64,000 bases of DNA, taken from the NCBI RefSeq assembly GCF_031460495.1, contig NZ_JAVKTS010000003.1:310001-374000 (forward strand), read 5' to 3'. Of the stretch, positions 55,580 through 64,000 are shown in pieces. This DNA comes from Tissierella sp. Lineage in GTDB: Bacteria; Bacillota; Clostridia; Tissierellales; Tissierellaceae. Made by a program: the position numbers and the translations under genes. The notes beneath the pieces are model-generated. The model was not told the origin of the DNA, searched no databases, and was given only the letters and a program-made list of their open reading frames with translations. Every line of letters starts with the position of its first letter. The first letter of the stretch is position 1.

Positions 55580-55617
55580 GCCAACCCTGACAAATAGGGT
55601 CATCACTCCCACTCAAT
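55580..55617. repeat. Left copy of the guaA-tail module (candidate attL)
   Basis: GCCAACCCTGACA (55580-55592) recurs at 62028-62040, and ACTCCCACTCAAT (55605-55617) recurs at 62092-62104, where it is the last codons of guaA. On the minus strand it reads ATT GAG TGG GAG TGA, i.e. the guaA ending IEWE-stop. No guaA body is present here. Confidence 0.75.
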
Positions 55618-55716
55618 GATTTCAAAAATATTTCGATTTAAAATGTGTATTTTTCAATATTTATGGTTTTAATATTATTTGATTTATTGGTGTTTATTTT
55701 GGTTATTGGAATTTTT

Positions 55717-55744
55717 AGTACTAAAATAGTACTATTTTAGTACT
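55717..55744. promoter_or_regulatory. 28-base perfect palindrome with three phased AGTACT sites
   Basis: AGTACT occurs three times at an exact 11-base step, separated by AAAAT and ATTTT, making one 28-base palindrome. It lies in the 237-base gap between the repeat junction and the MBL gene end. There is no adjoining T-run on either strand. Operator or element-end function is possible. Confidence 0.7.
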
Positions 55745-55856
55745 TTTGAATAATATCTTTATATTCTATTGTTAGCTTATTATAATAGTTTATAATAATA
55801 AAATGAAAATGATTTATATTCATATTTATAATTAAGATTTACTCTTAATCACATCA

Positions 55857-57407
55857 TTATTTTAAGCAATAGTCACCATGTATAGGAGTTCTATGTTCAT
55901 TAGTCCATCCCTTCTTGTGATAACTACAATCTTTTGAAGGATGCTCATATGTGTTATCCTTACCGTAGCTATAAATTATCTTTCCTAATCTTGTGCTATC
56001 AGGGATATCATCATGCACATTACCTCTACAAGACCATGAATATTCTCCACCATGATGACTTGCTACTAAAATATCAATTCCCTTCAAATATTTATCCGGC
56101 ATATAATCATATCTTTGATCACCAGAAACTAATATGTTAACTTCTTTATTCTCACTTGAATATAGTTTAAGTCTCATTGCCAAACCATTTTCATGCTTAT
56201 GAGTAGGGATACGTTTACGATTATGCTTTGAATATTCATTAACAAAAACACATCCGAAACTTAACTGTATGGAAGAACTTATAATGCTAATACTACCACC
56301 ACTAATTCTTATTTCCGCACATCTTTTTATAAACAACACCTCTCGGTCTTGATTAGGTATATACCAGTCACATTCAAAAGCTTTTGGAAATTCACATATG
56401 CCAAACCAATGATCTCTATGAATATGAGAAATTACGATAGATGGCTTCCGATTTACATCAACAGTCATAACCTTTGGTAAATTAAATCTATTCTTACCCT
56501 CACTTACACCAAAATCAAAGTATAAAAAGGGTTCATTGTCGATAGTAAGAGCTGTTGATAACCCTTGTCCAACATTATGGACAACAAAATTTATACCCTT
56601 TTTGTCCTCTCTATGTATATTATTTATTGATGAAGCAGGAATAATATAATAATTTATTGCATCTATAATAGTATTAAGTTTTTCTTCATTTACTATTTTA
56701 ATACTTTTTATTCTAAACCCATCAATTAAATTATCATCATACCTCATAACAGTTCCATCTGGTGCTCTTAATCTATATACATCAGGAGCAACAAAAACAC
56801 TTGTATATCTTTTATCCCTTTGATGATAACCCTTTATTAATACTAGCTTTGCATCTCTAATAGATTTGTACTTCTCTCGAATATTTTTCTCATTAATATA
56901 TAAATCAAATATATCCATATAGAATGCTATAGAGAGCTTATTTATATCTAATTCATTATCAGAATGCTTCGGATATAAATCAAATTTACTATGATACTTT
57001 TTTATATAATTAACTGCTTGATCAGATAGTCGCTCCAATTCATTGAAATCTGTTGCATCAATAACCCCAAGGCTTATATTTTTCTCAGTTTCATCTCTAT
57101 AAACAAAGGCGTAATACTCACTTTCCTTACGAACAAAAAAAGCTGTATTTTCTTGCCTTATTTCCTCCCAAATAGCATTCAACCCCTCACACCTACGAAT
57201 TAAATATCTCCCAAACATACGAAGCTCTCTATTTCCCATATTTGAATAAAGTTTATACTCATAATAATCTTTTTCAACCCTGCAATCTTTGAGATTTTCC
57301 TCATAAAAACTTTTGATAGCTCCAATAATGTCTTCACTAAAGTCTAGTAAGTTAACCTCATTTCGTTTTTTTGTATTTTTTATATGATATCTATAGATAA
57401 ATGCCAT
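55857..57407 (-). CDS. MBL-fold metallo-hydrolase (third gene of OLD/UvrD cassette)
   Basis: 516 residues. The N-terminal about 270 residues match no family I know. The C-terminal part is a ComEC-like metallo-beta-lactamase fold: VHNVGQGLSTAL near 275, the zinc motif SHIHRDHW near 327, SGDQRYDYMP near 425 and ASHHGGEY near 450. It probably hydrolyses a nucleic acid or nucleotide phosphodiester, inferred from the fold. GAGGAGGGG precedes ATG 57407. It follows the UvrD-like gene by 44 bases in the same direction and is the last gene of the operon. Confidence 0.8.
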   Translation of the reverse strand: MAFIYRYHIKNTKKRNEVNLLDFSEDIIGAIKSFYEENLKDCRVEKDYYEYKLYSNMGNRELRMFGRYLIRRCEGLNAIWEEIRQENTAFFVRKESEYYAFVYRDETEKNISLGVIDATDFNELERLSDQAVNYIKKYHSKFDLYPKHSDNELDINKLSIAFYMDIFDLYINEKNIREKYKSIRDAKLVLIKGYHQRDKRYTSVFVAPDVYRLRAPDGTVMRYDDNLIDGFRIKSIKIVNEEKLNTIIDAINYYIIPASSINNIHREDKKGINFVVHNVGQGLSTALTIDNEPFLYFDFGVSEGKNRFNLPKVMTVDVNRKPSIVISHIHRDHWFGICEFPKAFECDWYIPNQDREVLFIKRCAEIRISGGSISIISSSIQLSFGCVFVNEYSKHNRKRIPTHKHENGLAMRLKLYSSENKEVNILVSGDQRYDYMPDKYLKGIDILVASHHGGEYSWSCRGNVHDDIPDSTRLGKIIYSYGKDNTYEHPSKDCSYHKKGWTNEHRTPIHGDYCLK

Positions 57408-57451
57408 TAAGTTTTCCCCTCCTCTTATGTAACTTCTATGTTATTTCAAGA

Positions 57452-59401
57452 TTACACTACAGAAAAACCACAACATCTAAATTTATCAATAAAAAACTCT
57501 TCATAGTTTTGTATTTTAGATTTATCAACAAAAACTGTAAGGTTTTTTCTAGCTCTAGAACAACCTACGTAGAAAAGTCTGTAAGCACTAAGCGTGCCAT
57601 ATGGGATAGTTTCTTTAAAACACTCCTTTGCATTTGTAACATTTTGCTTTACAAGATAGTTATTGTAAGGCTGACTACAAAGTCGGTTGAAAATTTCATT
57701 GCTTTTGAAATGTTCGAGCAGTTTATTACACATACCTACTAAATAAGCTTTATTTTTATCATGAGTATCCTTATTCATTTCACGTAGCTTAAATCCAAGA
57801 TACTGAGTTACTTCATTGATACATTTTAAATACTCATAGTAAAACCGTTCTAATTCACCTAAAGAAAGATCCATATTACTCCAAAGCTCAAAAAACCTAT
57901 ACATATGAACCACAGGATTGCTTGTACTATCTTCTGCAATGAAGAAAACTGTATCATGACTTTCACCTTTAACACCATGTTGCGTAGATACATTTTGTGT
58001 TTTTAAAAAATTAACTACTGCTCTAAATTCGTTAATACCTACCCTTAAGACTGGTACATATTCTTCATTATATTTAAACTCATTAATGTAGTCGTTATTA
58101 AAAATTCCAGTCTGAAGCAAAGTATTAATTACCGAATCGATATCATGACGTTCTGTGGATTCAAGATATGCATTGACTATAACATCTAAAAGCCCTTTAA
58201 TACGTGTCTTATCTTCATGTTTTGAAATTATGCAAATCTCTTTATCAAATAATTTAGCATTAGCTCTGAAAAGTTGAATGATACTGCCCAAGTTATTAGA
58301 AGCATAGTTATTAGAAATTTGATTTATAATAAATAAAAGCTTGAATAAAGGATCAGGATTTTCTGTTGTATCATCAGTCAACACATCAGTTGCTCCAGTT
58401 TGACTAACAAATGAGTATTTTTCCATATTCTTAACATTTCTATAAAGATTTCCCGCTCCAATTGTATCAAACTTCTTTTGATTTGGTAGAAAAAGAAGTA
58501 ATGCCTCTGTATAGATTTCTTTCTCAATCTCAAGTCTTTCATTTATATTAGAGCAAATTAGAACTCGCGGTTGGTGGTCGGGCTCAATATCTGCATTCTT
58601 TTCCGAAGGTTGTTGCTTATAAGCGGAATCATTATATATGTTGTTAAGAATATCTATAATGATCGGAATTGATCTGTGATTAGTTGATAGAGATATATCA
58701 TGATTAAGAGATGGTAATTCAGATTCAAAAGAACCATCGTAGTTTTTATAAATCTGCTGCATCTTGTCACCTAAAAAATAGAGCCTTGATGATGTTCCTC
58801 GAACCGCCTTATAAAAAGTCCTCAACACACTGGCGGATGAATCTTGGTATTCATCCACAAAAATAACCTGGTATTTTTGAGACAACCTTTTTCTGACAAC
58901 TTGAAATCTCCTAAATACTTCTTCGGCGAAAGTAATCAGGTCGTCATGGGATAACCCGCCTTTATACAACGAATTGTACTGAGACTCATTATAGTATAAT
59001 GTCTTTATATTCGCCTTCACAGTCTCATAGTTTAACGCTCCATGCTTTGTTGCATACCTCTCATTACTAGCAGTTATTCTAGAATCTTCATTCTCGTTTA
59101 AAATACGTTGACAGATTTTTTCACCATAAAGTTCAAAATACAGATCAAGGATCTGATTACTAGAGAAATATATACCAATAAAACTATGAATGAAGGAGTG
59201 GATTGTACTTATATGGATTTTTTCTGTATCTAACCCCTTTTTTAGTTCATCAGCTGCTCTGTTTGTATAAGTAATACAAAGAATATTATCAATTGGATTA
59301 TGTATTGTATGATTAGTGATCATTTTCTTAATTGTAGTTGTTTTGCCACTACCTGCTGGTGCATTTACTAAGTGAATATTTTCTATTATTCCATCAGCCA
59401 T
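57452..59401 (-). CDS. UvrD-like superfamily 1 helicase (GajB-like)
   Basis: 649 residues. SF1 motifs in order: Walker A APAGSGKTTT at 14-23, motif Ia ITYTNRAADELK near 44, motif II VIFVDEYQDSS near 182, motif III FLGDKMQQIY near 210, motif V-like HGVKGESHDTVF near 480, and motif VI VGCSRARKNLTV near 613. It lies 3' of an OLD ATPase gene, overlapping it by 16 bases, the arrangement of class 2 OLD/Gabija systems. It is longer than the characterised GajB (about 500 residues); the extra sequence is in the 2B-like middle. Confidence 0.88.
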   Translation of the reverse strand: MADGIIENIHLVNAPAGSGKTTTIKKMITNHTIHNPIDNILCITYTNRAADELKKGLDTEKIHISTIHSFIHSFIGIYFSSNQILDLYFELYGEKICQRILNENEDSRITASNERYATKHGALNYETVKANIKTLYYNESQYNSLYKGGLSHDDLITFAEEVFRRFQVVRKRLSQKYQVIFVDEYQDSSASVLRTFYKAVRGTSSRLYFLGDKMQQIYKNYDGSFESELPSLNHDISLSTNHRSIPIIIDILNNIYNDSAYKQQPSEKNADIEPDHQPRVLICSNINERLEIEKEIYTEALLLFLPNQKKFDTIGAGNLYRNVKNMEKYSFVSQTGATDVLTDDTTENPDPLFKLLFIINQISNNYASNNLGSIIQLFRANAKLFDKEICIISKHEDKTRIKGLLDVIVNAYLESTERHDIDSVINTLLQTGIFNNDYINEFKYNEEYVPVLRVGINEFRAVVNFLKTQNVSTQHGVKGESHDTVFFIAEDSTSNPVVHMYRFFELWSNMDLSLGELERFYYEYLKCINEVTQYLGFKLREMNKDTHDKNKAYLVGMCNKLLEHFKSNEIFNRLCSQPYNNYLVKQNVTNAKECFKETIPYGTLSAYRLFYVGCSRARKNLTVFVDKSKIQNYEEFFIDKFRCCGFSVV

Positions 59402-61461
59402 ATTAGTCCTCCCTTGATATAATCTGGAAGCATATCTTCCACTAGTTTGTTAAGGATAACAGAGTACATGAAATCAGTCTTGCTATTTGATGTATGAGCT
59501 ACAATATCACGGATGCAGCACTCAGAATAATCTCTTGGAATAGTGTATTTAAGTTTGTCATTTGCTCGCAGTTCAATCCAATCAGATTTGGCCTTTTTGT
59601 CAAAAGACTTAATGCCATATTTCTTAGCAAGCATAGCCTCTTCAAGTGTTCTAGCAAAATTATCATTTTTACCCTGAAAAGCTACAAAAGCACAGCCATC
59701 AAATAGAATATTTTCTCTTGCTTCTTCCCAGTTGTATAGATTCTCCACTGTTGGATCAATACCTGGGTGAGAAATCTTATAAAAGCTGTTAAGGCTAGCA
59801 TTAGTAGTCTTCGATGATTTAACGGCATCCTCAACAACTGCAGTCTTTTCATAATCAAGATCTGTTAGAATAAGCGTCTTCACTTTCAGAAACTCAATCA
59901 GTTCACGATAATTATGAGCATATGCACCACCAACCTGTACAAATGCAATATAAAGTTGGTTAAGTGCCTGATAGCAATCAAAAGTGCCCAACTTTCTGAT
60001 TAGTAAGCGTTCTGTATCACCTTCATAGAGAATCACCCGATCAGCGAAAACAATATCTGAAAATCCAATTTCGTAGAACCAATCGTAAAAATCACTTAAA
60101 ACATCATCCCCTTTAACTCGCTCTTTAAAAGCTGAGAAATCATAAACCTTGCTATCAAATGAACCACTTGGCCGTGCAACACGGAGATTCTTCATATCTG
60201 TTGCCCTGACCATCTCGCTTGAATGGGTCGTAATTATACCTTGAATCTTTTTTTGTTGATAGTATTTACGTAAATATTTCGCAAAAATGCTCTGCATCTG
60301 TGGATGCATATGTGACTCAGGTTCCTCAATAATAAATATATTTACCAATAATGGATTGATATTTCGCTTGTAAGTCTCAAGTTGCAGGAGAATATAGACC
60401 ATATTACTATAACCTAAGCCCTGGGATGCCTCACTAAGAAGATACCCATCAAACTGGTACTTTGCATTGGTAATCTGGTTAATCAGTGTACTGATCGCTT
60501 CTTCTGAAATATCTAAGTCCAAAACCATTTCACCGCTGTTACCACCATTTGATTTAGATACTTCTTCAATAGCTTCACTCAGTCCCTCAATTGAAGCTTT
60601 ACGTACAATCTTTGTAATATCTAAATCTTCAATTGGCTGTAATATCTTATCAGGGAGTTCGCCAATTAGAACTTTCCAGTCTTCATCATGGCAAGCTAAG
60701 TCAATCATGTTCTTGCTAAGATTTCTTGTTTTTCCAATACTCTGATCATCAAGTGGCCTTCCAGCATATATATTTTTAAAGTTAAACAATTTACGAAAAT
60801 CCGATGGTTCTAAATTATGCGCATTCTCGTACGTACTATCCGTAAATAAACAGCTCTCAACAATACTTGTCGCATATGTACAAAGTATCTTTTCCTTTAA
60901 TAACTCTATTTTATCAATTTCAGTATCTGGATTTGTAATTTTAGAATATCTACTTTTTAGTTTGTCGTAGTCTTTTTCTAGTGATACTTCAAGTGATTTA
61001 GCAGTAGGTTTAAATGTATATACAAAGTAGAACGATCTCTTTTCTGAATCAAAATCCATTATATAATCTGCAAAATTACGAATATCATCAGTGGTGGAAT
61101 AATCAATACGAAATCTAACTTGAGTTGGTGGAACAAGCATTTCAGGTATACCAGACTCTTCTCCAGTTTGGAAAATCGCTTCAACTATTTCTGAGATAGT
61201 CTTTTCTTTATCAAGTTGCGCATCGAAATACCCACAAATAATCGGATAAATTTTATCACACCATGCCTTAGCTAATATAACTGGAATATCAGAAACTGAA
61301 TAAGATACTCTATTGCTTCCAATAACACTGCAAAGCAAATCAATAAGTGATGTTTTTCCACTGTTATTTGCACCTGCTAACAATGTAACATCATTATCGA
61401 GAGTAAAAGTAGTATCTACATACTTTCTATAATTATGAATTGATATTTCTTTTAATATCAT
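59386..61461 (-). CDS. OLD-family ATPase/TOPRIM nuclease (GajA-like)
   Basis: 691 residues. N-terminal ABC-type ATPase: Walker A GANNSGKTS at 30-38, signature-like LSEASQGLGYSNM near 340 and Walker B IFIIEEPESHMHP near 370-380. C-terminal TOPRIM nuclease: acidic strand VILYEGDTER near 478 and ILTDLDYEK near 532. OLD nucleases cut DNA; together with a UvrD-like helicase they form Gabija-type anti-phage systems. GajA of B. cereus is about 580 residues, so this is a long version. It is first gene of the operon, with its promoter at 61565-61593. Confidence 0.88.
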   Translation of the reverse strand: MILKEISIHNYRKYVDTTFTLDNDVTLLAGANNSGKTSLIDLLCSVIGSNRVSYSVSDIPVILAKAWCDKIYPIICGYFDAQLDKEKTISEIVEAIFQTGEESGIPEMLVPPTQVRFRIDYSTTDDIRNFADYIMDFDSEKRSFYFVYTFKPTAKSLEVSLEKDYDKLKSRYSKITNPDTEIDKIELLKEKILCTYATSIVESCLFTDSTYENAHNLEPSDFRKLFNFKNIYAGRPLDDQSIGKTRNLSKNMIDLACHDEDWKVLIGELPDKILQPIEDLDITKIVRKASIEGLSEAIEEVSKSNGGNSGEMVLDLDISEEAISTLINQITNAKYQFDGYLLSEASQGLGYSNMVYILLQLETYKRNINPLLVNIFIIEEPESHMHPQMQSIFAKYLRKYYQQKKIQGIITTHSSEMVRATDMKNLRVARPSGSFDSKVYDFSAFKERVKGDDVLSDFYDWFYEIGFSDIVFADRVILYEGDTERLLIRKLGTFDCYQALNQLYIAFVQVGGAYAHNYRELIEFLKVKTLILTDLDYEKTAVVEDAVKSSKTTNASLNSFYKISHPGIDPTVENLYNWEEARENILFDGCAFVAFQGKNDNFARTLEEAMLAKKYGIKSFDKKAKSDWIELRANDKLKYTIPRDYSECCIRDIVAHTSNSKTDFMYSVILNKLVEDMLPDYIKGGLIWLME

Positions 61462-61564
61462 TTAATAATACCTCCTAGCCATATTTTATTTCATTTCATA
61501 AGTATAAACTGGAAATTATCTAATATTAGAAAGTTAAGTTTTGTAAATTTTTACCAATACTTGA

Positions 61565-61593
61565 ATTATATCATAATATGCATTTTTTTGACA
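61565..61593 (-). promoter_or_regulatory. Candidate promoter of the OLD/UvrD/MBL operon
   Basis: On the minus strand TGTCAA, 17-base spacer, TATAAT with TGA before it (extended -10). It would give a leader of about 95 bases. The -35 is weak. Confidence 0.45.
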
Positions 61594-61923
61594 TATTATA
61601 GCATTAAAAGCTTTTGCCTCAATCTATAGCTATTTCATCCAAAACATCCACATTCATATCATTGATTGCACGATCATTCTAGATAAGACAACATAAATGA
61701 TGCTCGACACTCATTTCTATGCTTGATATTAATACACGAAAATCTTTATTTTAATTAAAAGGTTTATTAGTTTCCCAGAAAATTGAACATGTGGGAAATG
61801 TTCCATCTATAAAAGATATTATAAAATTTGGAAATTCTGAAATGCTTACACAATTATAGAGATAGTTAATCACTTCCAACAACATTACTAAAAAAATTAA
61901 CATTTAAAAGTAACAGCACTTAA
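61594..61923. other. Gene-free stretch with decayed coding remnants
   Basis: No complete gene is seen. On the plus strand 61755-61859 is open for 34 codons ending in a stop (contains HVGNVPSIKDIIKFGNSEM), without a start or ribosome site. On the minus strand a short frame around 61630-61690 reads NDRAINDMNVDVLDEIAID before a stop. Both look like ends of genes lost by deletion. Confidence 0.35.
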
Positions 61924-61967
61924 AAAAAGTCTTGGAACCTTTGCATTCAAAGGTTCCAAGACTTTTT
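61924..61967 (-). terminator. 20-bp hairpin terminator downstream of guaA (right repeat copy)
   Basis: AAAAAGTCTTGGAACCTTTG and its perfect complement surround a four-base loop, with a T-run on the minus strand. The core is shared with the hairpin at 55530-55576. It is the likely end of the guaB-guaA transcript. Confidence 0.85.
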
Positions 61968-62089
61968 GTTCCTACTCCAGTGCCGTAGGTTGCTGACCTC
62001 TAGCTCCTTTCAGTCGCTACAGGTCTAGCCAACCCTGACAGGGGTAACTCCAATAATTTTCTTTTCGCTGCACTCGAGAAAATTAGGAG
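61968..62089 (-). ncRNA. Structured 3' region after guaA, candidate RNA element
   Basis: On the minus strand three stems follow the guaA stop: GTAACTCC...GGAGTTAC extended by TAATTTTCT/AGAAAATTA; GGTTGGCTAGACCT with AGGTCAGCAACC (two single-base bulges); and CTAC...GTAG, before the terminator. It is less AT-rich than the surroundings. It could be a structured 3' UTR, a small RNA, or part of the repeat. No known RNA family is recognised. Confidence 0.4.
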
Positions 62090-63034
62090 TTACTCCCACT
62101 CAATTGTAGCTGGTGGTTTACTTGTTATATCATATACTACCCTATTTACTTCATTCACTTCATCTGTAATTCTTGTAGATATTTTTTCTAATAAATCTAG
62201 TGGTATTGGATACCATTTTGCTACCATTGCATCTTTAGTTGTTATGGCTCTAAGGCCTATTAGATGTTTGTAAGTTCTTTGTCCGTCTGTCATTCCTACT
62301 GATTGAATATTTGGTAGTACTGCAAAATATTGCCAGATTTCTTTGTCTAGACCCGCTTTTTTGATTTCATCTCTATAGATGTAGTCTGCTTCTCTAAGGA
62401 TGTCTAATTTTTCCTTAGTTAGCTCTCCTAGACACCTGACTCCTAAACCAGGTCCTGGGAAAGGTTGTCTGCCTACTAATTCCTCCGAGATTCCTAGTGC
62501 TCTACCTACTTCCCTAACTCCATCTTTATAAAGGGTTTTCAATGGCTCTATAAGCTCAAAGTTTACATCCTCTGGCAATCCTCCAACATTATGATGGCTC
62601 TTTACAGCTAATTTACCATCCTTGTTTACAGATTCAATTATATCTGGATAAATTGTACCTTGGACTAAAAAATCTATTCCTTCAAGTTTAGATTGTTCCT
62701 CTTCAAATACTCTAATAAACTCTTCGCCTATGACTTTTCTCTTCTCTTCTGGATCAGTAACTCCCTTTAATTTCCCCAAAAATCTATCTTCGGCATCAAC
62801 TACTATTAAATTCATATGGAATTCATCTCTAAAGAGCTTTTCCACTTCTATTCTTTCATTTTTTCTTAAAAGACCATGGTCTACAAATACACAAACTAAA
62901 TTGTCTCCAATGGCCTTATGAACTAATACTGCTGCTACAGAAGAATCCACTCCACCTGACAAAGCACATAGAGCCTTTTTACTTCCTACTTTATTTTTTA
63001 TCTCTTCAATCTGTTTGTTTATAAAATCCTGCAT
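62090..63034 (-). CDS. guaA: GMP synthase, ATP pyrophosphatase subunit
   Basis: 314 residues corresponding to the synthetase half of GMP synthase: PP-loop SGGVDSSVA at 25-33, [10 protein letters not shown] near 54, the [21 protein letters not shown] block near 165 and the C-terminal KPPATIEWE. It converts XMP to GMP. The N-terminal glutamine amidotransferase domain of ordinary GuaA is absent and no GATase gene is in view, so a two-subunit enzyme or ammonia use is implied. Its 3' end is the repeat/att site; guaB lies 69 bases upstream in the same direction. Confidence 0.9.
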   Translation of the reverse strand: MQDFINKQIEEIKNKVGSKKALCALSGGVDSSVAAVLVHKAIGDNLVCVFVDHGLLRKNERIEVEKLFRDEFHMNLIVVDAEDRFLGKLKGVTDPEEKRKVIGEEFIRVFEEEQSKLEGIDFLVQGTIYPDIIESVNKDGKLAVKSHHNVGGLPEDVNFELIEPLKTLYKDGVREVGRALGISEELVGRQPFPGPGLGVRCLGELTKEKLDILREADYIYRDEIKKAGLDKEIWQYFAVLPNIQSVGMTDGQRTYKHLIGLRAITTKDAMVAKWYPIPLDLLEKISTRITDEVNEVNRVVYDITSKPPATIEWE

Positions 63035-63060
63035 TATATCCCTCCTTAAAATTATTTAAC

Positions 63061-63079
63061 GGGCGACCAAAGGTCGCCC
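63061..63079. repeat. REP-like GC-rich hairpin between guaB and guaA
   Basis: GGGCGACC, AAA, GGTCGCCC: perfect 8-bp stem in an AT-rich gap, not followed by a T-run on the minus strand. GGGCGACC-type palindromes are, to my memory, dispersed in Clostridia. Confidence 0.55.
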
Positions 63080-63103
63080 TACTTTTCACTTTTCACTAAA
63101 TTC

Positions 63104-64000
<897 letters not shown>

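Larger units (their letters stand above)
55179..55619 (+). pseudogene. KilA-N domain protein, C-terminally truncated
   Basis: GTG start at 55179 with GGGGAGG. The first about 117 residues are KilA-N-like: YISLTDIAKYKN, VVLNWLRNRNTIEFLGVWE and the conserved ISKAGRYGGTYAH. Intact members continue with a helical part (fEFasWisPeF-type) that is missing. Instead, from base 55530, the frame runs through a hairpin repeat and the guaA-tail copy, adding about 29 residues unrelated to the family. KilA-N proteins are typical of phages and mobile elements. The LexA-like box upstream agrees with that origin. Confidence 0.75.

Noticed and set aside
55717-55744. The 28-base palindrome as a terminator of the MBL operon
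   Set aside because: It is more than 110 bases past the MBL stop and neither side has a T-run.
57401-57742. A 113-codon plus-strand frame across the end of the UvrD-like gene
   Set aside because: Antisense to helicase motif VI, which is clearly coding on the other strand.
55857-61461. Calling the cassette plain Gabija
   Set aside because: The core domains fit, but both proteins are longer than characterised members and a third MBL gene is present; sequence searches would be needed to settle the class.

Overview
The window is an AT-rich chromosomal segment of an anaerobic, probably spore-forming Clostridia-type Firmicute. The evidence is strong Shine-Dalgarno sites, frequent TTG/GTG starts, a complete electron-bifurcating [FeFe]-hydrogenase operon with its three maturases, a Bce-type peptide-antibiotic module, and Spo0A-box-like sites. 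Placement near Tissierellales is a guess from gene style only. No rRNA, tRNA or CRISPR array was seen.

Layout. (1) 1-12.7 kb: a mostly minus-strand run of small single-function accessory genes: histidine phosphatase, PHP phosphoesterase, nucleotidyltransferase-fold proteins, HIT protein, uridine-kinase-like kinase, several GNAT acetyltransferases, a subtilase lipoprotein and a methyltransferase. Two of these genes share a repeated leader element with a Spo0A-box-like motif. (2) 12.8-20.8 kb: operon hydC-hydB-hydA-hydE-hydG-hydF, making a NAD(P)H/ferredoxin-linked [FeFe]-hydrogenase and its H-cluster assembly enzymes, with Rex-like sites upstream. (3) 21.1-31.7 kb: one continuous minus-strand operon reading class II aldolase, GntR regulator, mtnA, phosphorylase, alcohol dehydrogenase, BMP-type lipoprotein, ABC ATPase, two permeases, and a methionine gamma-lyase-like PLP enzyme. 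It looks like an uptake-plus-salvage route for 5'-methylthio- or 5'-deoxy-nucleosides ending in an aldolase (DHAP-shunt type). (4) 31.8-35.9 kb: plus-strand lipoprotein, DUF2935 protein, truA and a GNAT-like protein.

(5) 35.9-53 kb: a transporter and signalling block. It holds two heterodimeric ABC exporter pairs, one beside an AgrC-like kinase/LytTR regulator pair and one beside a TPR-containing XRE regulator; a YtcJ-like amidohydrolase lies between them. A BceAB-type transporter with its BceRS-type two-component system follows. (6) 53.3-55.0 kb: a heme catalase.

(7) 55.1-62.1 kb: an accessory island against the 3' end of guaA. It contains a KilA-N gene with a LexA-like box, truncated by a repeat; a three-gene operon of OLD-family ATPase/TOPRIM nuclease, UvrD-like helicase and MBL-fold hydrolase (a Gabija-like/class 2 OLD defence candidate with an extra MBL gene); and decayed coding remnants. 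Its left edge carries a copy of the guaA 3' end (13 identical bases) plus a hairpin and a second motif that recur beside the real guaA, as expected of att-site duplication or a repeated guaA-tail module. No integrase is visible. (8) 62.1-64.0 kb: guaA (ATP-PPase part only) and a partial guaB.
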